A DNA stretch of 64,000 bases from Granulicella mallensis MP5ACTX8. Lineage in GTDB: Bacteria; Acidobacteriota; Terriglobia; Terriglobales; Acidobacteriaceae. The translations under genes were made by a program, and so were the position numbers. Positions 7,511 to 17,006 of the stretch are shown here, in pieces; position 1 is the first letter of the stretch, and the number at the start of each line of letters is the position of its first letter. The notes under the pieces are model-generated. The model saw only the letters and a list, made by a program, of their open reading frames with translations, had not been told where the DNA came from and ran no database searches. The stretch lies in contig NC_016631.1 of NCBI RefSeq assembly GCF_000178955.2, forward strand, positions 5,084,001 to 5,148,000, written 5' to 3'.

Positions 7511-10276
7511 TCAAAAGCTGAAGCGCCCTCCCAGTTCCAAACGTCGCGCTGTCTCCGTAGTGATGGGCTGTCCCAGCGTGGAGGAGGAAAGCACTGTATT
7601 CACTACCTCCACATTCGTGTGGTTCAGCAGGTTGGCACTGCGAGCGTTGAAGATAAAGACACGTGGATGGTTCTTGTCCTTCCCGTTGAGAGTAAAGGCG
7701 CGGCTCAGATTCACATCCAGGTGCAGGAGGTTGGGCATCGTGCCAAGGTTGCGTGGAACATTCCCGTTGACCGTATTTGTAGTCAACAACCCGAAGCGCG
7801 TGGAATAGACACCCGGACCAGGAACCGTGGCATAGGAAGGGCGGTCGTTGAACTCGCCATCGCCATTGTTGTCCGTGCCGGTCGTGATGTTGTAAGGCTG
7901 ACCGTTGCTCGCATCGAACTGCGCCATCAGTTCAACCTTGAGAGGAAGATTGAGATTGCCGATCACGTTGACTCGGTTGTGCCTTAGCCAATCGACGCGT
8001 GACGATTCTCCCGCATCGCTATAACTCGACTGGGGGAAAACAGAAAGACTGTACCCCACATTGCTCTTGAAGTTCAGATGCGCGTAGTACGCATAGAATC
8101 CGAATCTCTTGTAACTATGTTGTTCCACGTTGAAGGACATCACGTCACCCGCCAGATGGCCCGAGTTCTGGTATTCGAGAATATTTTCTCCGGATGCAAT
8201 CGGCCTTGGTGCCAACAGGGCGGCCGTCGGGTCAGGTGCCGTGCCGATGCTACTGGGAACCAAGGGAGCGTTGATGTTCCTGATACGGATATTGTTGAAG
8301 TCCTCACCCCAGTAGAGATTGGCCTGGATATGCGTGTGATGTAGAAAAACATGTTCGGCGTTGAAGTAGGCAACGAACGTTCCCTGCTGCGTCAACGAAT
8401 GCGGAAACTGATACACGGTATTCACTTGTATCGATCCCGGGATCGGAGTCAAAGGATCTTTGTAGCTGGGAGAATAGATCAACGCCTGCTGCTGGCGAAC
8501 TCCATTCAGTCGCGCAACCTCGATCGCATACGCCTGGTTATTAGGGCCATTGAACAGACCGGCTCGCAGATGAAAGTTCCAGGTCTCCTTCTTGTCGGCA
8601 GACCAGGCAATGCCAAGACGAGGCCCGAAGTTGGCCAGGCTGCTGGGCGCTGTTTGAAGAGAGTAGCGCAGGCCGGCGATAAGATTCAGGCGAGGCGCAA
8701 GCTTGAAATTGTCCTGCGCGTACAGCGCCAATCTCCATTGCGTAAGAGATACCAGAGGCATACCGCTGGTGAGCTGGTAGGTCGTCGGTGAACCTCCGGG
8801 AAGGCTCTGCAGAGCGCGGCTATACTGCTCTATTGGTGTGATGCTTCCAGTTTCACCGGTAGGCTTATTGTTCGCATCCAGTACGGGTGCACTGCCGCCT
8901 CCGAATACATAAGCTCCGTTGAAGGTATTCGGATCATAGTCATGCACAAACAGGCCAAGCCCTTGTGCCCCAATCTTTAGCTCATGCTTGCCGCGCGTAA
9001 GCAGCACGTCGTCATCCACTTCAAGATCACGCTCGCGATCGTTCAGATTCTGGCTGGTAGCGCCGCCTCCAGTAAAGTAACCAGCTACCTGGACCGATGG
9101 AACCGTAGACAATGGCGTCTGCTGTGTGCGCTTCCAGGCGTATCCGATTCGCGTCTCATGCAACGTATTGGCATTCAGAGTCAGCGTGTTGGTCAGCCGT
9201 AGATCATACTCGCTCACCAGGCTGTCATATCCAGCCTCAGCAAGCGTAAGACCACCAGCCCCCTGATTACCCAGACTGTTCACATTGGACGAAAAAGAAA
9301 GAGCGCCGACCTCCTTCGGCGTAACTTGCCAGTCTGCGCGCGCGGAGGCAATCCAAAGCCTCTGCGGGGCGGAGAGCGTCTGCTGCAGGGGCACAATCGC
9401 ATTGTTCGCACTTAGCGTCTTCGCGCTGATGACTTCAAACTCGTCGATGTCGCGCTTTTCAAGTGCCAGAGAGAAACCACTCTTCTTCTGGACCATAGGC
9501 CCGCTGAACTCAAACCCGTAGCGTCGCTTGCCCGCCGGCGTTGCCGTAAGAGAAAGTGGGTCGGTCGCATTGAATCGGCCATCGCTATCGGTAAAGAAGA
9601 GAGCGCCGTGGAAGGTGTCTGCACCGGGTTTTGTGAAGATATCGATCTGTCCGCCCCCGAAGGGAGGAAAGGAATATTCAGATGAGAAGAGATCGGAGGC
9701 GACGCGAATAGAGGCAATCGCACCTTTGGGAGGCAGCACAGTTCCATTTTGAAATCCGTCGACTCGAATGATCGCCGAGGTCGGATCACCTCCCGCAGCA
9801 GCTGCCAGACTTTGCAGCTGACGTAGAAAATCATCGGGATCATCGGCGAGTTGCTGTACTTCCTTCGTGTCGAGGGTGACGGTGCTTCCCCCTTCGTCGG
9901 TGTTGCTTGCAGCTGTATCGGCATTTACCTGAACGGAGTCCTGCACCGTTGCGATTTCCAATTGCACATTGGCCGTTGCCAGTCTTCCCTGCTGACCACT
10001 CACCTGCACCGTCTTTCCATCGAAACCCTCGGCCTGCACAGTGATAATGACTGTCCCTACAGGCACGCAAGACAGCCCATAGTGCCCTGCGGCATCGCTC
10101 GTACTTCTCTTTCCATCGGAGACTTGTACCTGGGCTCCAGGGATGACGGCACCGGTTGGATCTGCGATAACACCCTCAATGCGGAATCCAGTAGCACAGG
10201 GGGCCTGCGCCAATACGAGTGATGAGTTCAGTGTCCCGATGACTGCAATCGCCAGTCTCCATGTCTTTCTGTTCAC
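7511..10276 (-). CDS. TonB-dependent receptor with carboxypeptidase-regulatory-like N-terminus
   Basis: About 921 residues. I chose GTG 10276 because it gives a proper signal peptide (RKTWRLAIAVIGTL...LAQA) and has GGAGG 11 bases upstream; an upstream in-frame GTG at 10414 would add 46 residues and has no Shine-Dalgarno. The N-terminal regulatory-like fold (IEGVIADPTGAVIPGAQV...GHYGLSCVPVG) is followed by a plug with GGDPTSAIIRVDGF and a barrel that ends in GGRFSF, the aromatic C-terminus expected of an outer-membrane barrel. Family knowledge: TonB-driven import of a large substrate. It follows the oxidase and lactonase genes in the same direction, so the substrate is probably a sugar or sugar acid (inference). 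Confidence 0.9.
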   Translation of the reverse strand: MNRKTWRLAIAVIGTLNSSLVLAQAPCATGFRIEGVIADPTGAVIPGAQVQVSDGKRSTSDAAGHYGLSCVPVGTVIITVQAEGFDGKTVQVSGQQGRLATANVQLEIATVQDSVQVNADTAASNTDEGGSTVTLDTKEVQQLADDPDDFLRQLQSLAAAAGGDPTSAIIRVDGFQNGTVLPPKGAIASIRVASDLFSSEYSFPPFGGGQIDIFTKPGADTFHGALFFTDSDGRFNATDPLSLTATPAGKRRYGFEFSGPMVQKKSGFSLALEKRDIDEFEVISAKTLSANNAIVPLQQTLSAPQRLWIASARADWQVTPKEVGALSFSSNVNSLGNQGAGGLTLAEAGYDSLVSEYDLRLTNTLTLNANTLHETRIGYAWKRTQQTPLSTVPSVQVAGYFTGGGATSQNLNDRERDLEVDDDVLLTRGKHELKIGAQGLGLFVHDYDPNTFNGAYVFGGGSAPVLDANNKPTGETGSITPIEQYSRALQSLPGGSPTTYQLTSGMPLVSLTQWRLALYAQDNFKLAPRLNLIAGLRYSLQTAPSSLANFGPRLGIAWSADKKETWNFHLRAGLFNGPNNQAYAIEVARLNGVRQQQALIYSPSYKDPLTPIPGSIQVNTVYQFPHSLTQQGTFVAYFNAEHVFLHHTHIQANLYWGEDFNNIRIRNINAPLVPSSIGTAPDPTAALLAPRPIASGENILEYQNSGHLAGDVMSFNVEQHSYKRFGFYAYYAHLNFKSNVGYSLSVFPQSSYSDAGESSRVDWLRHNRVNVIGNLNLPLKVELMAQFDASNGQPYNITTGTDNNGDGEFNDRPSYATVPGPGVYSTRFGLLTTNTVNGNVPRNLGTMPNLLHLDVNLSRAFTLNGKDKNHPRVFIFNARSANLLNHTNVEVVNTVLSSSTLGQPITTETARRLELGGRFSF

Positions 10277-10406
10277 GCCGGGTTTCGCCTCCACACCTAC
10301 CTTCGGGGAGGGGACGCGGGCGTTCCAGCGGTTTGCAGCGAATGAGGAGAATGATGCAGGGAACGAAGCTAAGGGACGCGGTTCATTCGGTTCGAGGAGA
10401 GAACGC

Positions 10407-11453
10407 TCACGCACTCAATAGGCAATGGACGGGTTGCTTCAAAGGAACACGCTCCATGCTCAGATCGTCCAGACTCATGCGGACGACTTCTTTACCCGAG
10501 GCCAACAGGATAGAACCCTGGCTGGCGTGCATCGCCGTCACAGCACCACGAACGTCCACGGAATGAAGCAGCCTCAGCTGTCCTGTGTTGCTCTGCCACT
10601 GGTAAAGGTCCAGGCTCTTTCCCGTGTCGACGATCAACATGGAACGCTCTGAATGCAAAACCATGGCACGCCCCGGAAAAGCTACAACCTGCTCTCCCAC
10701 AAAGCCATGCAACGAGTCATATCGATACACACAGATAGAGTTGTTCAGAGAGTTTGAGATCGCAATAAAGGCACCCGCAGGATGAACTGCGACTTTGGCA
10801 GGCCCAGCACCAGGTGCGACCTGATGTCTCCCTTGCAGGTGCAGACCTCCATCGGCCAGGGAGAGCACGTGGATACGGTCCGTTCCTAGATCCGCCGCGA
10901 GGATATGACCGTTCCCGTCAAAGCACGCATGCTGGGGATGAGAACTCGCCTGATACTCCGGATGCAAACCACTTCCGATTTCTTTCATGACGCCACGGAT
11001 GTATCCCAGCGACCCGTCGTGGTTGATGGAGAAGAGATTGTACGACCCACCACCGTGTGCTGTGATCAGGGCATAAGCGCCATCAGGAGAGATTGCAATG
11101 GACCTTGGTAGAGTGGCGGAAAGCGATAGCTTCGTCCGCTGGATCTGCGACAGGTGCCCATCCGCTCCGACCTCAAACGCTGTAACAGATCCAGTCGGAA
11201 ACCCCTGAAACTCTCGGACCTCATTTGTGGCATACAGCTCCGGCATAGAGGGATGGAGTGCAAGGCAGCTCGGAGCTTCGCAGGCAATCTCCTGCAACAG
11301 GGCCCACTTCCCTCTCCGAATCGCGAAGACGTGGAGTGCCTGCGGAGTGCCGAGGTAGGCGAATCTTCCATCACGGACCGCAGCTCTCATCTGACCCAGA
11401 TGAATGGCCATGGGCGTCAGTGCAGCTATTTTTAAAAATTCTCGACGATACAT
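10407..11453 (-). CDS. Lactonase-family beta-propeller (6-phosphogluconolactonase-like)
   Basis: 348 residues. The N-terminus YRREFLKIAAL looks like a twin-arginine-type signal, so the protein is probably exported. The sequence SHPQHACFDGNGHILAADLG and several HP..P.LY.TNE/ISPDG repeats match the seven-bladed lactonase family (PF10282), whose members hydrolyse sugar lactones or are of unknown function. It lies 7 bases after the upstream oxidase gene, whose TAG stop overlaps the AGGA binding site, and so is probably translationally coupled to it. Carbohydrate oxidases make lactones, so this protein may open the product (inference). Cytoplasmic 6-phosphogluconolactonase is less likely because of the signal. 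Confidence 0.85.
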   Translation of the reverse strand: MYRREFLKIAALTPMAIHLGQMRAAVRDGRFAYLGTPQALHVFAIRRGKWALLQEIACEAPSCLALHPSMPELYATNEVREFQGFPTGSVTAFEVGADGHLSQIQRTKLSLSATLPRSIAISPDGAYALITAHGGGSYNLFSINHDGSLGYIRGVMKEIGSGLHPEYQASSHPQHACFDGNGHILAADLGTDRIHVLSLADGGLHLQGRHQVAPGAGPAKVAVHPAGAFIAISNSLNNSICVYRYDSLHGFVGEQVVAFPGRAMVLHSERSMLIVDTGKSLDLYQWQSNTGQLRLLHSVDVRGAVTAMHASQGSILLASGKEVVRMSLDDLSMERVPLKQPVHCLLSA

Positions 11454-11460
11454 AGCGTTC

Positions 11461-12927
11461 CTACAGACGAACGGACATTGAGTGATGAAAGACGTTGTTG
11501 GGATCGTAACGGCGCTTCACGGCTTGAAGCTGCTTGTAATTATCTTCGCCGTAGTAGAGCTGCGGCCAATAGTTGTACTTCAGCATGTCTACATCGGGAT
11601 AATTGATGTAGCAGCCCTGGTATTGGTGATTCCAATAAGGTGTTCCGGCGTGTTGTGGATCTGCATCCGGGCCGGAATAAAGCTCCTCGTAAAATTCTGC
11701 GAGCCACTGGGTTTGGGTCGCACCCTCTTGTGGATCTTCCCAATAGGTTAGCGGCTGCAGCTTGATGACAGAACCACGTTGCGTGATGGAAGTTTTCTCC
11801 GCCATCTCTCTTCGATTCACTGCGCCACCATAAGAGTGTGCATCGAAGCTCGCCGCATGCAGGCTCGTGCCTTCTATCTCCTTGGTCAGATATTTATAGA
11901 TAACAGTCGCTTCAGCCGAAGTAAATCCTCTCCGCATATAGGCCGATTTGTACTTCCCTCTCCGGTTCGCCGCATCCCCTGCTGACATGGCACAGGCATC
12001 GAACCAATCGTTCCGGCCGATAGCAGCTTTGGCGGTATTACTTTTTTCGCTCCACTTCACGAATAAATTCAGGTACTCCTGCAGCACTTGCAGATCCCGG
12101 CAAGTTCCATCAGGATTGCAGAATTGCACGGATAGACTGAACTTTCCCGATGATCGATGTGCGAGTTCCAGAACTGAATACATACCCCATGTATCTCGTT
12201 CCTGCCCTCGTGTCTCCCAGTACTTGCCGAAATTCACCAGGATGTCGGTGAACTTCTGCAGGGTCATCTCCTCCCACGAGAAAGAAAGACTTGCCTTCGC
12301 AACCTCACTGGGCGCTGGTGGCAAAGTATTAAATTCGAACTCCGTAATGAGACCGAAGCTTCCGCCTCCCGCTCCGCGGCAGGCGCGAAACAGGTCTGGG
12401 TGCTCTTTGGCATCGGCGCGGATCGGCATCACCTTTCCGTTTCGATCCACTGTGAGGATATGCACTGCGGTCGTCCAATCGCAGATGAGCCCGTGGAGTC
12501 GTGAGAGAGGCCCATATCCGCCTCCGCTGACGTGACCACCCACACCGACGGTGCCACAAACTCCTCCCGGCAGAGTCACGCCATAGTGCTTGTAGAGGGC
12601 CTCATAGGTATTCCACAACTGTGCCCCGGAGCCAACATGGAACGTACCGCTCGAAGCATCACGGGTGACCTGAGAAACGGAGCCAACATCCAGGATTGCG
12701 CCGCCAGGATTATTCGCGACGAAATCCTCGTAGCAGTGGCCGCCACTGCGAACAGTAGGACGCAAACCGGCTGTGACCACCTGCTGCAGGGCCGCCTGTG
12801 CATCACCGGCGCTCTCACAGATGAGAATGCGCTCTGCTGCATCGGCATCGTGCGCGGGCCACCTCAAGTTATGGCCGCGACGCAGTGCAAGATAACGGGG
12901 ATCGCGGCGGGTTACGGTGACTGCCAT
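11461..12927 (-). CDS. FAD-dependent BBE-type oxidoreductase, probable sugar oxidase
   Basis: 488 residues of the PCMH-type FAD family with a C-terminal berberine-bridge segment (RRYDPNNVFHHS). The histidine of RSGGHCYE (His64) and the cysteine of GGVCGTVGVGGHVSGGGYG (Cys124) sit where bicovalent flavin attachment occurs in berberine-bridge enzymes and oligosaccharide oxidases, so two covalent FAD links are predicted. These enzymes oxidise alcohols or sugar C1 with oxygen. No signal peptide is visible, unlike the neighbouring lactonase, so its compartment is uncertain. GGAGG lies upstream of ATG 12927. It is the first gene of the oxidase-lactonase-TBDR operon. The substrate is not readable from sequence. 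Confidence 0.88.
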   Translation of the reverse strand: MAVTVTRRDPRYLALRRGHNLRWPAHDADAAERILICESAGDAQAALQQVVTAGLRPTVRSGGHCYEDFVANNPGGAILDVGSVSQVTRDASSGTFHVGSGAQLWNTYEALYKHYGVTLPGGVCGTVGVGGHVSGGGYGPLSRLHGLICDWTTAVHILTVDRNGKVMPIRADAKEHPDLFRACRGAGGGSFGLITEFEFNTLPPAPSEVAKASLSFSWEEMTLQKFTDILVNFGKYWETRGQERDTWGMYSVLELAHRSSGKFSLSVQFCNPDGTCRDLQVLQEYLNLFVKWSEKSNTAKAAIGRNDWFDACAMSAGDAANRRGKYKSAYMRRGFTSAEATVIYKYLTKEIEGTSLHAASFDAHSYGGAVNRREMAEKTSITQRGSVIKLQPLTYWEDPQEGATQTQWLAEFYEELYSGPDADPQHAGTPYWNHQYQGCYINYPDVDMLKYNYWPQLYYGEDNYKQLQAVKRRYDPNNVFHHSMSVRL

Positions 12928-13033
12928 GTGCCTCCAACCAAAGTATCTGACTCTGGTTGATGACGCTCAGGGAGCATCCGTTGCACGAAAAACCCGACGA
13001 TTCTGAGGTTGAAACCCTGGCTCGACAACATAC

Positions 13034-13079
13034 GACAAAGAGAGAGGGCCATCGCAAGCGACAGCCCTCTCTCTTTGTC
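13034..13079 (-). terminator. Terminator hairpin after the second TBDR gene
   Basis: GACAAAGAGAGAGGG (13034-13048) and its perfect 15-bp complement (13065-13079) enclose a loop that pairs further as TCGC/GCGA. It lies just past the TBDR stop at 13091 and before the oxidase gene start at 12927, separating the two minus-strand transcription units. Confidence 0.8.
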
Positions 13080-13090
13080 TGTCTATCGAT

Positions 13091-16000
13091 CTAGAAGCGG
13101 TAGTTCAAAGCGAGTTGCAGAGTTCGTGGGTTACTCCGGGTTGAATTGATTTGCCCGAAATTCGAATCGTTGACGCCGGTATCCGGATTGCTATAGCTGG
13201 CGAAGTTGAAGGCATTGAAGGCATCCGCACGGAACTCCAGGCTTTGGCTCGTCGTGATGTGGAATGCCTTGAAGCCGGACAGGTCTATGTTTTCGAAACC
13301 AGGACCACGCTCCGAACCAGGGCTAGCCGATCCAAAGGCAGTCGCCGATTCCTGGGCATAAGCGCACACCCCATCATCGGGAGTGGTGATACAGGGCTTC
13401 GCCGACGGATCTGTTCCAAACCAATTCGTAACGCCGCGATTAACTACGTGAAGCGTTCTTAGATGATTGGCCCTGGCATCGGCACTATTGACCAGACTCG
13501 TGTAATTCGCGTTTGAGGTGATCGTTAGCGGATTACCACTGAAGGCCGAGGCAAGTCCGCTAATCTTCCAGCCACCAACCACGAGATCGGTAATACGGTT
13601 TATATTCTGGCCAAAGCGATGACCACGTCCGAACGGGAGCTCATAGACTAGCGATCCGGACACATTGTGCGTCGCATCCAGAGGGGATGGGCCATACTCC
13701 GGTCTCAAGTTATAGGCGTCTTGTTGATAGTACTGACCATTCGTACCGTAGAGGCCGTTATATCCCTGTCCGGCATTGGTCATAGCTTTGCTATAGGTAT
13801 AGTTCGCGGTGAAATCAAGACCATTGCTGGTACGTTTGCGAAAGACGGCCTGGAAGGCGTTATAGTTCATCATTCCTTCTGTGTCCGTCAGCTTGACCAC
13901 AACATTTTGTCCAAGTGAAGTCGCGAAAGGCGCAGGGGTGTTCGGCGCTGTTAGCTGATTCGCCATTCTGGGAATGGCGAGATGTTGCGCGGTCTGGCCC
14001 ACGTAGCCTATTTGGAACGAAGAGTTGTTGCTGAGTTGATATTCCATGGTCAGGCTGAACTCCTGATTCCAGGAGGGCCGGATATTGGGGTTCCAGGCAT
14101 TATAGGTACCTGTAGCCGCAAGATTCGAGGAAAGGCCTTGCCCCACATTGAGTGGCGTACCTGCGGGATCGGCAATCGTTGGGATGACGGCTCTCGATTG
14201 ATACTCTGCCTGGTAGGGTGGGTTCTGGGTAAGACGAAGCCCTACGCCCATGCCTTCGAAGTAGGAAGAAATACCATAACCGCCTCGAATGACAGTTTTC
14301 GCCGTGGGAGAGTATGCAAAGCCGAGACGCGGCAGCAACTGGTCGTAGGTCGGATTGTAGAGGGCCCTGCTATTGCCATCTTGACCTGCAGCCTCCAGCG
14401 CTCCTGTGGCGAGGTTCACATTTGTCATCTGGTTATGGACTTCATAGATGGGCTGCGAGTAATCGTAACGCACGCCAAGATTAATGGTGAGATTGGGCAG
14501 GACCTTCCAATCATCCTGGAAGAAAACTCCATCGCGCCATTGACGCTGCCCGAAGCGGCCCGTTTGGCTTTCCGCTGTTTGCGTATCGACATAATTCAAA
14601 AGGAAATCGGCAAACGGATCACCCGGGCTTCCCTGAACTCCCGTGGCACTTGGGAGGCCTGTAAAGTATCCCTCGTACTGTATCTGTCCCAGCACGCCGG
14701 CATTTCCGGAGTAGCTATAGTTTTGTTGGTAACGAAGAAACTGAACACCCATCTTCATTAAGTGGTGACCGTGCTGCAGCGTAAAGTTGTCGCCGTAAAA
14801 ATAGGTATTCTCAGTGAAATCCTGGGGTGTATCGTACGATCCGATATTGCTGATGTCATACCCTCCCGAAGGAGGATTGAATACCTGTTGCGAGAAGCCC
14901 TCGTAACCATTCTGGGGCAGGTTGATCCCGACCTTCGAATTTCCGGAGGTCCCGAATAGACCGCTGGGATCCGTTGGTAATCCGGAGACCTGCTGATTGC
15001 GGCCAAAGCCCGCGCGAAGTTCGTTGACAGCATTCGTAGAGAAGGTGTGGACTTCGCTCACCACGAACGAAGTATAGGCTGTGGGGCTGGCTCCATTGGG
15101 GAATGAAACGGGCACAGGAGTACCGATAGTTCCATTGATCGCACGAGACATCGTAAATCGACCGCTTACATTGTCATTGGCCGATGCCTTCCAATCGATC
15201 TTGATATCGCCCTGATTATTGCGATTGAAGCTGTTGCTTAGTCCCAGATAGTTGTTCTGGGCAATACCATCCGTGGCAGGACTATTCGGTAGCGGGTATG
15301 CCGAAGGGTTCGCAAAGAGAAATTGTGCAACAGGACTGGTGATTGGAATCTGGTTGTTTTTGTAAGGTGCGCCATTGTTTTGAGAATTAAATAATTGCAC
15401 CGGCGTATGCGCTTTTCCATTAATCACCGGTTGCAGAAGAAGGGATAGATCTCCTGTACGGAAAGCTGCAGGCGCGACGCCCGCGAATGCGGTTCCACTT
15501 TGGTGGTAACGGAATCCCTGATAGTCGACGAAGAAAAACAGTTTGTCCTTCTTGATCGGCCCGCCGAACGTACCGCCAAAGAATGTCTGCGTATAGGGCG
15601 TCAATGCCGTCGCAGTACCGGAGGTGAACTTATTGGCAAAGGTGTTGGCGTTCATCTGGTAGTTTTCCAGCTGAAAGAACGCGTTGCCATGGAACTGGTT
15701 GGTGCCGCTCTTGGTGACAGCGACGATCTGGCCGCCACTCACATTGCCGAATTCAGCCGGAGCGTTCGAGGTGATCACGCGGATCTCTTGCAAGGCATCG
15801 GAGTTCGGAACATAGAGAGCGCCCTGGGGCTGGGAGTTGGCGGTTGGCGACTGGACACCCGCATTGTTGATGTTGTCGTAAATGTCCATGCCATCCAGCA
15901 ACATGCTGTTCCCCTGCTGCCGGTTACCGTTGATGGCAGGCTGCTCGTTCGTGTTGCCTCCTGAGTGAATCGAACCGGGAACCGCAACCGTCGCGGCGAC

Positions 16001-16480
16001 GAAGCTCCGGCCGTTCAGAGGCATATTCGAGATGGCTGTCTGGTCGATCGTGACGCCGAGAGAGGCATTCTCCGTATTCAGGATCGGCGCCGTGTCGAAG
16101 TTGACCGAGACCTGCGTGCTGGAACCTTCCATGTGCATGGGAACATTAATGGTGGCCTGCTGGTCGATCTCAAGCTGGAAGGGCGACGAATGCTCCTCCC
16201 CAAACCCCTTCGCCTTGACCTCGATCGTATAGCGGCCGATCTGCAAAAACTGGATGGAGTAGAGACCTGTGCTATTCGTCACAGTGGACGAGGCGACACC
16301 GGTTTCGACATTCTTTGCCGTCACCGTCGCACCGGGAATGACGGCCCCCGAAGGATCTGTGATCACGCCGCGAACAGACCCGGTAATAGTCTGGGCACGA
16401 CAGAGGATCGTCGCTGTGGCCAGGAAGAGAACGAATAGCAGATGCTGTATTCGCCAGACGGATGTTTTTGCTGAAGTCAT
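13091..16480 (-). CDS. TonB-dependent receptor (acidobacterial Oar-like type)
   Basis: 1129 residues. A signal peptide ending CRAQ is followed by a carboxypeptidase-regulatory-like domain at about 30-120 (GSVRGVITDPSGAVIPGATV...LQIGRYTIEVKAKGF). The plug carries the NMPLNGRSF motif and GQIVAVTKSGTNQFHG, and the barrel ends in LQLALNYRF with a terminal aromatic residue. This is the large acidobacterial TBDR type, thought to import plant or microbial glycans, but the substrate cannot be read here. GGGGG lies 8 bases upstream of ATG. The gene is divergent from the membrane regulator at 17007, which is its most likely controller (inference). A terminator follows at 13034-13079. Confidence 0.92.
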   Translation of the reverse strand: MTSAKTSVWRIQHLLFVLFLATATILCRAQTITGSVRGVITDPSGAVIPGATVTAKNVETGVASSTVTNSTGLYSIQFLQIGRYTIEVKAKGFGEEHSSPFQLEIDQQATINVPMHMEGSSTQVSVNFDTAPILNTENASLGVTIDQTAISNMPLNGRSFVAATVAVPGSIHSGGNTNEQPAINGNRQQGNSMLLDGMDIYDNINNAGVQSPTANSQPQGALYVPNSDALQEIRVITSNAPAEFGNVSGGQIVAVTKSGTNQFHGNAFFQLENYQMNANTFANKFTSGTATALTPYTQTFFGGTFGGPIKKDKLFFFVDYQGFRYHQSGTAFAGVAPAAFRTGDLSLLLQPVINGKAHTPVQLFNSQNNGAPYKNNQIPITSPVAQFLFANPSAYPLPNSPATDGIAQNNYLGLSNSFNRNNQGDIKIDWKASANDNVSGRFTMSRAINGTIGTPVPVSFPNGASPTAYTSFVVSEVHTFSTNAVNELRAGFGRNQQVSGLPTDPSGLFGTSGNSKVGINLPQNGYEGFSQQVFNPPSGGYDISNIGSYDTPQDFTENTYFYGDNFTLQHGHHLMKMGVQFLRYQQNYSYSGNAGVLGQIQYEGYFTGLPSATGVQGSPGDPFADFLLNYVDTQTAESQTGRFGQRQWRDGVFFQDDWKVLPNLTINLGVRYDYSQPIYEVHNQMTNVNLATGALEAAGQDGNSRALYNPTYDQLLPRLGFAYSPTAKTVIRGGYGISSYFEGMGVGLRLTQNPPYQAEYQSRAVIPTIADPAGTPLNVGQGLSSNLAATGTYNAWNPNIRPSWNQEFSLTMEYQLSNNSSFQIGYVGQTAQHLAIPRMANQLTAPNTPAPFATSLGQNVVVKLTDTEGMMNYNAFQAVFRKRTSNGLDFTANYTYSKAMTNAGQGYNGLYGTNGQYYQQDAYNLRPEYGPSPLDATHNVSGSLVYELPFGRGHRFGQNINRITDLVVGGWKISGLASAFSGNPLTITSNANYTSLVNSADARANHLRTLHVVNRGVTNWFGTDPSAKPCITTPDDGVCAYAQESATAFGSASPGSERGPGFENIDLSGFKAFHITTSQSLEFRADAFNAFNFASYSNPDTGVNDSNFGQINSTRSNPRTLQLALNYRF

Positions 16481-17006
16481 TACATTGCCCCCAAAGGTTG
16501 CGGCAAGCGCTGGTTCGGCGCTTGCGATGGTGTGCCAGGTGCTTCTCCGATGCCTGCCCAGCCTTAGGGCTGTGGCGGGTTAGTGGATTGCGATCATCCC
16601 GTTATGACTTTGAAGCCGGTACGAGACGAGCAGTAGAGTGTCTTTCTGAATACCCCCGTGTCATAGCCTTCGTATCCTTTGTCATCCCAATCTCCCTCGC
16701 TCTCTACGGTTCGAGGAGCAGCCGATAAACGTCTACTCCTCGCTCATCCCTCCCGTGAGCCTCACGTATTCAACGAACCCCAATCATCCACAGCGGAACA
16801 GGAAAGCGGAAGTACGATACGGTATGAGACAACCCGTCCCATGCCGTCACAGACATCGGTTAGTCTTTATTTTTGTTCAGCATAGGTGAGGCCTTCTGCT
16901 GCTAACCAACGTTCAGGAAAACGTCTCTGAAGAGCTCCGGCGGGTGGCATGAACCTGTACAGTGCTGTAACGAATCACGTATCATTCGGGCGGAGGAACT
17001 TTAGGT
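16481..17006. promoter_or_regulatory. Divergent promoter region between TBDR and regulator
   Basis: This 526-bp region is shared by two outward-facing genes. It contains GCAAGCGC (16503-16510) and GCGCTTGC (16518-16525), a perfect 8-bp inverted repeat that would fall in the TBDR leader as an operator or hairpin. It also contains CTGTAACG at 16965-16972, the reverse complement of the CGTTACAG motif seen at 12 and 26288. I cannot assign -35/-10 boxes with confidence. Confidence 0.45.

Noticed and set aside
10276..10414. A 46-residue N-terminal extension of the TBDR overlapping the lactonase gene
   Set aside because: It lacks a ribosome binding site and would bury the signal peptide; GTG 10276 with GGAGG upstream is a better start.
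13034..13079. Possible insertion-sequence terminal repeat
   Set aside because: The perfect inverted repeat sits just past a stop codon with a short loop and no transposase or flanking duplication; a terminator is simpler.
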